Shown here: positions 22,738 to 33,984 of the stretch, piece after piece
Layout: each line of letters opens with the position of its first letter
How positions within the stretch are numbered: position 1 is the first letter of the stretch
NCBI GenBank assembly: GCA_025267735.1
Contig: CM046303.1
Span: forward strand, 45,273,380 to 45,337,379
DNA: 64,000 bases
Direction of reading: 5' to 3'
DNA from: Mactra quadrangularis
Taxonomy: Eukaryota; Mollusca; Bivalvia; Venerida; Mactridae
The notes under the pieces: model-generated
Databases searched by the model: none
The model's input: only the letters and a program-made list of their open reading frames with translations
What the model was told of the DNA's origin: nothing
Position numbers and translations under genes: made by a program

Positions 22738-23944
22738 GGTGTCTACGGTCGACGCGCCAATAGTCACTATGAAATCCGAATGATTGTAAAAACAGCATTT
22801 TTGATTGGCTGTCTGAAATACCCTCGCACCAACCAAATATCGTCTAGCAATTATGACAAGTAAGAATCACATGATTATAAGATGGTGGACGGCAGAGTAA
22901 AGTAAACGATGACTATTAAACATGTTTTGTACCATTTTTTATTAACTTCCCCATCGTGTCATTAGAAGGAAAGGTTGTTTATTTTATGAGAAAAGCGTAC
23001 CAATGTTAAAAACTAATATCATTCTGTCTTCTGATATTTACATTCAGGAAGTAGGCCCACTCTAGCCTAGAATCGGCATTTACAAAGGTAAGTTTTCATA
23101 TGTATACATACACAGGAGCTAGACATTCTATAATGGTACATTGAAAACTGTTTATCCTTGATTCCTTCTTATAATAAAAGCAAAAGAAGGATGAATATTT
23201 TTCAAAGTGCTATAGAATGCCAAGCTCCTGGGAACAGACTAATGACAAGAAAGAATCAAGAAAGGAATTAACGACCACAACTTTGTCTCATTTTATCAAT
23301 CTGTAAATTTATAGAAAATGTTTGGGCCAAGTTATTTTTTACATCTGATTATTATTGTTTTTTGTGACTTGTCTCTGGTTAATGAAGTCATGTGTTATTT
23401 ATAATAACAGCAGTTTATTGAAGAGCCTGTTATCTGCTAACAAAAGCTACATGTACACTTGTATCATTGGTTAACATACTTTGTAGGTAGTGTGTGTAAA
23501 GGTTGCTGATGAAAGTTGGGGTAAACCAAGTTTAGGAGAAGTTTTAAATGATAAAATACTCTTACAGGAAAGGGATAGAAGCTTCCACTGTTTTTATTAT
23601 GATGTTATCTACAATGGAGGTGTTTGAGCATAGATCTTAAGTGGCTGCTACTCAAGTATAGATCTCCGTTAATTTGAGCAGGGAATTAGATACAGATTGT
23701 TCTATGCGAATATGCTTAATATTTCGAATTCGTGAAAAAAACGTGATCCTGCGAATTCTCGCGAGACTCTGAAAATCCAAGATTTATCTATGTCTCTGAT
23801 TGAGTTAAAAATATCTAAAGCATTTGTTCAGTAATTATTGGTAATAATTGATAATTAATTTGAAGAGTTGATATATAATATCAATAACGGCATTATTATT
23901 ACTTATAAATATTTTCAGGTGATTATATTTTAACTGCATAAAAA
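22738..23944 (+). promoter_or_regulatory. FLCN upstream region and inferred 5' UTR intron
   Basis: By inference, an untranslated first exon ends at AAAG|GTAAGT (donor 23,088). The coding exon's acceptor is TTTTCAG ending at 23,918, giving a short leader of 26 bases before the ATG at 23,945. There is no clear TATA box and the transcription start cannot be placed from sequence alone. Confidence 0.4.
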
Positions 23945-26900
23945 ATGAATGCCATTATTTCACTGTGTCATTTTTGCGAACTTCATGGTCCTAAAGTACT
24001 GTTTTGTACTCAACCATTTCACCCAGAGGAGAGAGCGGTGGGTGCTGCTGACAGTGAGGCTGAAGGAACAGATGGTTCTTTACCATCTAGAAGACATGTG
24101 GCTTCCTCTGCTGAACCCATCACACCTCAAACACCTACACATAACTCACTACCTAACTACAAGAACGATCTATGTGAGGTAAGTAGAGCTACATTATAAT
24201 TCTGTGGTACCATTATTGACTGTTAAAAAGTTGATTATTAATAACTTTTGATGAGGAAGATTCAGAAATAGATAGATAGATAAATGATAATAAAAATAGT
24301 AAAATAATGATGGTAATATTGTAATATATTAAAAATAATAATATTGATAAGAATAGAAATAAATAATCTTAATTAATATTAATAGTATTAATTGATACAA
24401 TTATATTAATAATGTTGATTAAATAATAATGAAAACTTTATTTCATGCCGCTTAACTTTTGGATAAATTCAATATTTCTTGTGGACCTCTGGTTAAACAA
24501 GGGAAATCAGTGTACATACCTATTTGGCATTGTTGATAAAGCATGATTTTTTCTTTAACTGGGATTTATATGAATTTGTGTGATTCATTGCAAAACACAC
24601 TCAAATATATAGACTATTTCTGAACAACTTAAATTGACTTTTATTTGATTTGTACTTGATCAATATTTTCAGGGTTGTACATCAGTACATCTTGGTTTTG
24701 TAAGTCATGATGAAGAGGCTGCTGTAAGTTATATGAGTTCTCAGAGACCACAACATAGAGATGTGTTTGCTATGGTTAGACAAGCTTGTATTCGTAGTCT
24801 TAGTTGTGAGGTATTGTTTTCTTGATTACCTTTAAATTTTCAATAATGTAATCATTTGTTTATTTTGACTTATGTTTATTTGTAATTTTGTTTGTACAAT
24901 CATTTTGTGTATACCTTTGTGGACCTTAATGAAATTGGTTTTCACCAAATACCATATTTATTCTAGATTTATAATGGCATTATTTTAATAAATATTATTA
25001 TTATCTACTCTACTCTATGTTTTTTTGTTAGAACATATCAGCTCTATGTTTCTACATTCCTACTAAGGGTTAGGTGATGCCGAGCATGCAGTTAAATCAA
25101 TGGATTTTATTTGATAACAATGTTGGCATTGACTCAAAACTCATCCAATTAACTCCTTGATGTGCCCTAAATAATCGGGGCTTGTTTTTACTTCCTTATA
25201 CTGGTGGCGAGGAAGCAGACCTTAGAGTGAATAAGTTTTAAGAATTTACTTCTCAATCACATTAAACATTAAAGCACAGTATAGATTCACTCTACACTGT
25301 GTTTTCAAGGGACATAAATTAGTTCCCACTCTAAGTGAAGTCATGTTTTATTTTGACAGCATTTAAACTCAAAATCAAAACGAACTTGCATGAAACATCT
25401 TATACTTGGAGATATGACCCTTGGTCCTCAATACATCAATTAAATTCAGATGTTAACTCGGTTAAAGTCTGCCGACGATTAACTTTTACCATCCAGATAA
25501 CAGGGCATCCGAACGTCTCGTAGTTTTTGGTCAATGTCCACTACGAGGAAGATTTTCAACATTACCTTGGTCAACAAACAGCTTCAAAATTTTTACACAG
25601 TTTTTCTATTGTATCCAGTTATGTCTTGAATGTTTCAGCTAGAAAATCTCTGTTTTGATAATCTAATTTTTATGTTTATCGCCTCAGGGGTCAACTGTTT
25701 TTTCGTGGTGCGCCATGTTAACTTTTTTGCTGACGTAAACAAGGAAAGGGAAATAATCAGTACTATTATTCAATCTAATTGATCTAATGGACATAACATT
25801 ATTCTTCCTTGCATTTAAAAACTAATTAGATAAAATAAAGCGACAAAAAAAAAAACCGGTGATAATGTACGGAACTTCGTAGAAAGAAATAACGTCATGT
25901 AGCGTGGAAACTCATTTATGTCCCTTGACTGTAGATTTGCAAAATAATCTTTGTTCTTTTACATGAAAATGAAAGTCCACTTGTTTATTTGTTTAGGTAT
26001 GTCCTGGAAGAGAAGGTCCTATATTTTTTGGTGATGAACAACAAGGTCATGCTATCAGTTATACATTTTATATAAAAGATTATCAAGCGAGGGGATTTCA
26101 GAGATTATACAGTGTTATAGTGGTCATGATGGACAAAATTTATTTATTAAACTCTTGGCCATTCCTCGTATCTCAAATTGAAACTGTTGTTGAACATTTA
26201 AAATCCAAAGCAAGTGTTGTGTTCGAAAATGAAAAGGTAAAAATGCCTCAACGTCAATACAGACTAACTTCGACGAGTGTAAATCCTAAAAATTTTATCC
26301 AACAAAGGGGAGGTAATGTGAATAAACCAGCACGATCTTTAAATGAACTAACAGATGATAAACATGTGTTTAAAGTCCTACATACATCGTTTGTGTGGAT
26401 ATTGAAAGCTTGTGGTAATAGATTATCAGAGACATTATTGGAAGGTCCACCAACTGAAGACTCTATCATTGATATGGAGAAACAAGAAGGTAAATTCCTA
26501 CATCAGTTGAGTTTTTACTTGTATAATTATAGAAGTTGCAAAATCAATAATATACAGTATCTTTATTAGTGTATATTTGTTTTCTACTAAACAAAATCTG
26601 TGTTGATTGTAGTGTTTGAAATTGAACTTTGAATTTATTTTTCATTCAAAAGAGCAAAGCCTTAGCCATGCATGCATGTATAATAAATCAGTGAAAAAGA
26701 ACAATTTATAATTGGGAAACTAGCCTCTAATTGAACTACAGTAAAAAAAGCTACCATACCTTGTATGTATATACATGTACATTTATAGTGTTTTTGTCTC
26801 AGAACCTTGCTAGCTTCCTATGCATATATATATATACATTGTATATGTAGTATACAAGTAGTTCTAATCTCACACTAAGTTAAACTTTTATTTGAATGTT

Positions 26901-29900
26901 TCTTGTGTTTATGAAATACTCATGCCTCATTTTTTTTTATATATTTAAAATTAGGGCTGTCACGATATGCCGGTATATTGCTATACACAGCTGTGGCAAT
27001 ACGTACCGCAGTATGATTTTAACTTACCGTTATTTGGTGATATTTTTTATTTCATTGGAAAATTCTAATAAGTAGCGAAACGTCAGTTTTTCCTTTGTTC
27101 ATTTCATCTTACCTTAAGTAACAAGAATTTATTTGATAGGGGCATGTCACACTCCTAAATGACCCTATATACTTAAAGAGGCTAGATACTATCTGTAGCT
27201 GCATGTGACATTTGCAATGTTTCTGTTAAATACAGCAGAGGCACAACGAATCTAAAAGCCCACAATATATCATGGTACGTATCGCGATGTGATGCCAGGG
27301 TATTGCAGTATATTGTGATACGCTTCTGGTGTATCGTGACAGCCCTATTTTAAATCTTCATTATTACTCTTCAGAGACAGAGGAAGGTTTTGTGAAGCTC
27401 TTCAGTAAGAAGTTAGGTGTAGATGATGATTTAGAGTTAGGTTTAGATGTACTATCAAGTCCTGGTGTTAACACTGGTGATAATGGTACGATAAATGAAG
27501 TTGTGGAAGATGATGGAAGTCCTGAAATAATTGATATAAGACATATATATAAAGTAAGGACAATAAAAGGATTATTATACCCCCGCTTCGAAGAAGAGGG
27601 GGGTATACTGTTTTACCCTTGTCTGTGCCTCCGTTACAAAATTTCTGTCGCAGTTTTCTCAGCAACTATAACATGCAGCAGCCTAATACTTTGCATATTG
27701 CTTCATCCCATAGTCCCATGTGGTGTAAAGCGTTTTCATGCTCCTTGCTCATCTACTTCCTGTTTGTCGCATATTTTTAGATTTTGGCGGGGGTATCACT
27801 AGTGAGCATTAGCTCACAGATTTACTTGTTTTTTGGTAGTTTGAGATCTTCAGCATATCTATAGTACCAACTAAAAGTTTGGCAACAAAAAAAGTTGATA
27901 CAATTCTTGAACTTCGATGATTGTTTTTGTAGATTCGTTATTTCTAATATATTTAAGAACATGGCTTTTGATAAAATGCAAACAAGTTATATGAGTGCAG
28001 TATATCTATAAGATTGAGCATCTGACATCCTAAAGCCTCCAAAACCATGTTTATAGTAATTATTTTCTATAGCAGTTTTATGCTATTTGAATAATTTCTG
28101 AAGTCTCAGTTTTAAGTGTATTGGTAACCAAAAATAAAACCAAACTAATTAGCATTTCAAAATAAGCAGCTATCAAATTTTTGATAAATACTATTTAGTA
28201 GGCCCTCAAAGTGAAAGTTTCTCCAAATGTTTGGTGGGTACTGTATATCTATGCTATTAATGGAGGAAAATTGACAATATTGACCATTGGACCACTCACA
28301 TTCAAGAAGTCACTGGAATGACAGCAATTTTGGTGGTCTTTGTCCATTACCAACCCACTAAAGTTGAAAATTGTTTTTGACTAGTATTTAAGTTATACTA
28401 AATTCTTAGATATAATAAGATGGTCAGTTAGCTAAGTCAGTTGCGAGATACTTTTTCAATCTAAGGAGTGGTATTCTTCCATACCTGGAGATGACCTACA
28501 TTCCTCCTTAGTTTAATTATAATATACATTCTGCATTCATTTATCCTACCTTCGGATCAAGGAGAGCAAATGAGATATTTTATGCATTATAATTTTATTC
28601 TGCTAGCTTATGAGTTATGACTGACATCAATTTCTTTTGTTTAACATAAAAAATATTTTGGTATTGACTGATCAATTTGATTAATTTTTTTATCCTTTTT
28701 CTCTTGGTATGACATATGTTTTATTTGGATTATTTTTTATTATTTCAGTTACTTGGATCACGAAGATTTCATGTATTAGCACATCATGTTGTTATTGGCA
28801 ACCAAATAATATTAAGAGGGAAAGGAAGAACTTTAATAAGGACATTCCAGAATGCTCTTACTGTAAATATTTCATTTCGTCTTACTCAAATACACAAGCG
28901 GACAAGGCAGAATGGTTACTGCGTCAGACTGGTAATCATTGAATAGCCAGCTCTGCATATGTTTGAATCCAATCTGCAACCAACCCCATTGTTTCCTTGA
29001 ACAAGAAACTTTCTTCTACTTGCTCAGTACTGGGGGGACCAGGAAGTGGACTTGAAAGTGATTATTCTAAGACCTTTTCTGCTAAAATGAATTGGTATAT
29101 ATGAAATACATCAGCAATTTTATTCTACAAGGATCTATTTGCTACCAAATGCTTTTAAAAAATACCTCTGTGGTTGTTTTCTATAACTGGGTAAAACAGA
29201 CTGTACAAATTATTCTAGTCTATGAACTAAACTTCACTCATGTGCAATTTGATATATTTACTAAAGTGACAGACTGAAATTGATTAAAAATTTGACTTTA
29301 AATATTACTCTAGGTGGTGTAAAAATGGCTAAGACATTGGGTGTATATAATTATTATATTGTATATAAAGTCCCTGTTAACATGTACATAATACATACAA
29401 ATGCTCATGTCAATGTTAATTTTCACTATAAAGGGAATGTTTAGAGGGCCATTTTAAAGAAGAAATGGTAACAACAAAAATGTAATCAGTTGGAAAAAAC
29501 AATATTTATTAATGAGAATTTTCCTTGATAAATATGTGTTGAGTTATTGAGTTATTCTTGAGTATGTGAATGTTTATGAATTTAGCAGGTTTCTCTTCCA
29601 ACATTTAGCCTAAAAAATAATTGGCCACTGTGCTATTCATTCACCAGTTTACTAACTATTAAATGATTAATGAACACTAAGGAATTAGCAAAAAGATTTT
29701 TCAATGGCAACCCATGGATACATTATTGAACTCTCAGTTTATGCTGTTTTACTTGTGTCTTTTGCTCTTTCGTGCTGACATCTGCTAAAAGGATCTCAAA
29801 ACTGTATATTCAAGTATTTATATATAAATATGTGTATATTTCAGTGGTTATTACCTAAAGGTTGTTATAGGGCTGTATTGTACAGTGACGAATATGTGGA

Positions 29901-31173
29901 ATCTTATAGATGTAATTTCCTTGGTCTTAACCCGGCAGTTTCTATACCATCATATGTGAATACTAGTGAACCGTTTCTATTGGTTGATATATATGAGCCA
30001 GAAGATGTCCATCTAGAGTCTCCAGACCCTTTTAAAGGATATATCTTTAAATTGAGTACATTCTTTGATTTAGATAAAGGTGAGATGATATTTTTAGTAA
30101 ATTTTTGAAATCCCATCTAATCTCATTTAATATAAATGTACCTCAGATACCATACAGAAGTTTTAACCTTTAAGTAGTATGACTATACAAGGGAGATTAC
30201 TGCAGAGAGAAAGTTACCTACAACAAATACCATTTGTTAGATTAACAGAGTTATTCAAAACATACAAATAATCTTAAATTGCCTTCTGATTTATTTGTCT
30301 GTGAATAAATGTTGAGAAATTTTTATATCTTGAATGATATATTCTGTTGAAATGAACGCAAAATAAGTGTTGATGCTTTATTGTCATTGAAAGATCGTTT
30401 TGAATGATAAAAAATCTATTTGATATTGTGCTATTATTTAGAATAATTAGTTAGTTACACAGTTTTGATGATGAGGTCCAGCAATTTATCAAAAATGCTG
30501 TCTATGGGCAAGTTATATAGCTTATGTAAGGAACTTTGAGGCCACAACAAATTGATCATATGTTCTATAAATTTGCTCGCGCCTTAATCTTGACGTTTTT
30601 TACAATAAATATTTTTTATTTCCTTGCTCGCTCATAAAAATTTGGTCAAACCGCTATATAAAGCAACTAAATTAAGATTTTTTTTTTTTCTTCGCTCGCC
30701 CCATTTTTTTTCAAGAAAAATCCGTAGAACATATCATCAACTTGTGGTGGCCTGATGGAGTGGTTTACAAATTATATTCTACTCAATATCACTTGCATTG
30801 TTTAAGTTACTCTTTGACCTTTTTTTGTTGGCAATTATTTTGCCACTGTTCATTTCAAGGCGAAACCCCCCCAGGTTCTTGTTTTCCTTATTTGTGGAGT
30901 CATTTATTACAAATGTTTAAAAATCTAAAAAAAAACTTGCTTTGAGTTTTGGCTGTGTATTAGGTCTGAGTTGTTAGGTTGTTGTTGTTTCTGAAATGTT
31001 TTCCATGTTAACCATTTTCAGTTAATGCTCCAAGTGTACTTCAGAAGATGGAAGATGCTATAACAAATGATAGTTTAAGTATAGAAGTAGTAGATCAATG
31101 TTTGATTTGTCTAAAAGAAGAATGGATGAAGTTAGTATTTAAAAATATAACTATTGTTTTTGTAGGTCACAGT

Positions 31174-31205
<32 letters not shown>

Positions 31206-33356
31206 TTTATAAATAATAATACATGTATTAATAATAATAATAATGACTTAATTTATTGTGGATAGCATATTTGGTGTAAACCAGTTTTTAATTTGTCCAC
31301 ATTGGCTTCTGTGTGTTTATGGCCTGGTGATATTTGAAGCTAGCACACCGTGTGTTTATGCCATGGTGATATTTGAAGCTAGCACACAGTGTGTTTATGC
31401 CATGGTGATATTTGAAGCTAGCACACAGTGTGTTTATGCCGTGGTGATATTTGAAGCTAGCACACAGTGTGTTTATGCCGTGGTGATATTTGAAGCTAGC
31501 ACACAGTGTGTTTATGCCGTGGTGATATTTGAAGCTAGCACACAGTGTGTTTATGCCGTGGTGATATTTGAAGCTAGCACACAGTGTGTTTATGCCGTGG
31601 TGATATTTGAAGCTAGCACACAGTGTGTTTATGCCGTGGTGATATTTGAAGCTAGCACACAGTGTGTTTATGCCGTGGTGATATTTGAAGCTAGCACACA
31701 GTGTGTTTATGCCGTGGTGATATTTGAAGCTAGCACACCGTGTGTTTATGCCGTGGTGATATTTGAAGCTAGCACACAGTGTGTTTATGCTGTGGTGATA
31801 TTTGAAGCTAGCACACAGTGTGTTTATGCCGTGGTGATATTTGAAGCTAGCACACAGTGTGTTTATGCCGTGGTGATATTTGAAGCTAGCACACAGTGTG
31901 TTTATGCCATGGTGATATTTGAAGCTAGCACACAGTGTGTTTATGCCGTGGTGATATTTGAAGCTAGCACACAGTGTGTTTATGCCGTGGTGATATTTGA
32001 AGCTAGCACACAGTGTGTTTATGCCGTGGTGAAATTTGAAGCTAGCACACAGTGTGTTTATGCCTTGGTGATATTTGAAGCTAGCACACATAGATCAGTC
32101 AGTAGCTTGCAGGTCTTCTGATAGAGGGTAATGGGTTCGATTCCTAGGCCGGGGGATACTGTTGGGGAGATATTTGAAATAATAATAATCATATATTTAT
32201 GAGAGCTTAGTATTGTTGAATAAGTTAAAATGTGGATGAAAACTCAAGTTATGATCAAATAATTTAAGATGCTTTATATGGCATATGATGCTGCATATCT
32301 TATGATTGTTCAATGAATAAATTATTTGATAATAACATGTGAAATTAAAGAACCAATCCCTCATTGGTAAATATTACTGTAAAGTTCCGCTATTAGGTAC
32401 ATCAAAATGGATGGTTTAAATAGTGGAATGGTCTTAGTATAGGGACCTTTTTGTTCACAAAATTAGCATTTGGGATTTAGATTTTTTTTTTAAATTCTAT
32501 GATTTTGCAGGCAGAATTTTATTTTAGATTAATTAACGCATACTTAATTATATAAAAGATATAGGATTGGATAACTTGCATGAAATGCCTATATTCATCC
32601 TCTCCACGAACAATATATACAAAAAAAAAAGATTTTTTTATACATGTATGTTCATAAACAGTGAAACAAATAGATACATTTATAAACATCAAATTTCAAT
32701 AAAAAAACAAAGTTATTTTACAAATCTTTCAATGAATTTGCAAAAATATTTCCCCTATAGTTCTATATAAAATAAGGCCCCAGGCCCCTTCCCCACTAAC
32801 TGAAAAATGCCCTGCTTGCAGTCATGATATACTGGTATACCTGTATATTGCAATACACAGCTGCCACAATACGTACTACGGTATGATTCTAACATATAGG
32901 TATTTGGCTTTTTTTTGTTTCATTGGAAAATTTCTTCATTTCACGAAATAAAAGTAGTCATGGCAATACGCTTCTGACATATTGTGACAGCCCTAGTAAT
33001 GATTGGGTTACCATCATCTCCTCATAGAAGTAACTCGGTAGTTATCTCCCTTATACCATGGACCCTATTTAGGGTCCTTGCTTATACCAATGTTAACTTT
33101 TACTTAAGGGAACTTTATTGTATAACATATATGATTGTATGAGGTTTATCTTTTTTTCAGCAAAGTAAAAGTTATGTTTAAATTTACTAAAGCCGGAGGT
33201 GGTCGTAGTGAAGAAGATGCAAAGAATCTCTTAAAGATCGTTGGTGCTACCGATGATGATAAACCCTTGCTTAGTTACTGGATGGGAGGACTCAGTGATC
33301 AATATAAGAAACATATACTATCAGCTTCCAGACAACATTTTTGTGATAAAGTTTAA
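23945..33356 (+). CDS. FLCN: Folliculin (FLCN), eight coding exons
   Basis: Folliculin is a longin/DENN protein that, with FNIP partners, acts as GAP for RagC/D at the lysosome and links to mTORC1, AMPK and TFEB control. Exons: 23,945-24,178; 24,673-24,810; 25,997-26,489; 27,375-27,553; 28,749-28,862; 29,845-30,079; 31,022-31,130; 33,161-33,356. All junctions are GT-AG and in phase, giving 565 residues (human protein 579). Recognisable blocks are N-terminal [36 protein letters not shown], the catalytic-arginine segment YQARGFQR (Arg156, equivalent to human Arg164, codon 26,090-26,092), [22 protein letters not shown] in the DENN half and [19 protein letters not shown] near the C-terminus. The longin domain is about 1-245, an acidic linker 290-345, and DENN from about 348. 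Introns hold several mobile elements; no defect seen in the coding sequence. Confidence 0.96.
25305..25928. mobile_element. MITE in FLCN intron 2
   Basis: The ends TCAAGGGACATAAATTAG and, inverted, TCAAGGGACATAAATGAG form a TIR of about 24 bases with two mismatches. The 624-bp interior contains no gene. No clean target duplication. Confidence 0.65.
26952..27347. mobile_element. hAT-like MITE immediately before FLCN exon 4
   Basis: Ends TAGGGCTGTCACGATA and, inverted, TAGGGCTGTCACGATA, 396 bp, flanked by the 8-bp repeat TTTAAAAT/TTTTAAAT (26,944-26,951 and 27,348-27,355, 7 of 8). It lies only 27 bases upstream of the exon 4 acceptor junction at 27,374/27,375. A degraded relative is at 32,815-32,995 in intron 7. 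Confidence 0.8.
27572..27825. repeat. Dispersed repeat with inverted GGGGGTAT ends, FLCN intron 4
   Basis: Begins TTATACCCCCGC and ends GGCGGGGGTATCAC, a short imperfect inverted pair around sequence such as CTGTTTTACCCTTGTCTGTG, which looks like a common interspersed repeat. The open frame across it reads through the intron and is not a gene. Confidence 0.5.
30537..30755. mobile_element. Small MITE in FLCN intron 6
   Basis: 219 bp. The left end TGAGGCCACAACAAATTGAT and the inverted right end TCAGGCCACCACAAGTTGAT continue in parallel for about 30 bases with roughly five mismatches. The interior has two GCTCGC-containing segments. No gene. Confidence 0.65.
31310..32090. repeat. 39-bp minisatellite, about 20 copies, FLCN intron 7
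   Basis: The unit GTGTTTATGCCGTGGTGATA plus 19 further bases (to CTAGCACACAGT) is repeated about 20 times with very few substitutions, implying recent expansion. Because 39 is 13 codons, long open frames (about 287 and 267 codons) appear on both strands. They lie in an intron and have no family similarity. Confidence 0.95.
32089..32152 (+). repeat. tRNA-like SINE head fragment
   Basis: Has an A-box-like TAGATCAGTCAGTAGC and a perfect B box GGGTTCGATTCC (32,132-32,143), starting exactly where the 39-bp minisatellite ends. The acceptor stem does not close well. Probably a truncated tRNA-derived SINE, not a tRNA gene. Confidence 0.5.
32815..32995. mobile_element. Internally deleted hAT-like MITE copy, FLCN intron 7
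   Basis: Shares ATACACAGCTG, CAATACGTAC, GGTATGATT and the right end ATTGTGACAGCCCTA with the element at 26,952-27,347, but is less than half as long and its left end has decayed. Confidence 0.7.
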
Positions 33357-33845
33357 ATTATTATAGACTTTACTGTTAAACTTGTAATATTTGTGCAAAA
33401 TTCTGACAGTTTTATGTATTGAGTAAAGTGCTGGTCATTTTACTGAAAACTGTTTCTTTTTTTTATTACCTGTTACTCACTCTGAGATTACCCGTTAATT
33501 AACCTAATTCGGTTCTCAAATATGGGTGTTTTATCATCTATGTACAAGTTTGTTACACATTATTGCTGAAAAGCACAAATCATCATCATTATTCGTCCAG
33601 TTTAGTTTTAACAGGCTGTTGATTAATCCTTTGGCAAGGGTGAGGCCTGTCTGTCTCATCTGGAGTGAAGTCTTCCTCTCCATGATTGGCGGTCTTGAGG
33701 GTTGGTGCCACCCATTTTCTGTATCAGCCAATCACTCTTAACTGTTTATTGCTTGTTATTTTACATTTTATCACCTGTCTGTTTCATTCCTGTTACTTAC
33801 ACTTACCAGTTACTCTCACCTGTTACTGATGGTCAGACATTATTA

Positions 33846-33984
33846 GTTACACAGTCAGTTACTGACCGGATACGGTGTGATACCGGGTCAGTAAATTAAT
33901 ATTGGGTGAGAGCGTAGCTCGAGCCCAATATTTATTCACTGACCCGGTATCACACCGTATCCGGTCAGTAACTGACTGTGTAAC
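33846..33984. repeat. 61-bp-arm palindrome downstream of FLCN
   Basis: Arms 33,846-33,906 and 33,924-33,984 are inverted copies with about three mismatches, around a 17-base spacer. A weaker inverted pair, TTATCTTACCGAG (33,990-34,002) and GAGGTAAGATAA (34,156-34,168), continues outside it. Probably a foldback or MITE-derived structure. At 490 bp beyond the FLCN stop it may lie in or after the 3' UTR. Confidence 0.85.

Noticed and set aside
31310..32090. CRISPR-like array
   Set aside because: Direct repeats have no unique spacers; this is a minisatellite in an animal gene.
31258..32121. 287-codon plus-strand and 267-codon minus-strand open frames
   Set aside because: Both are translations of a 39-bp tandem repeat inside an FLCN intron; a period divisible by three keeps every frame open.
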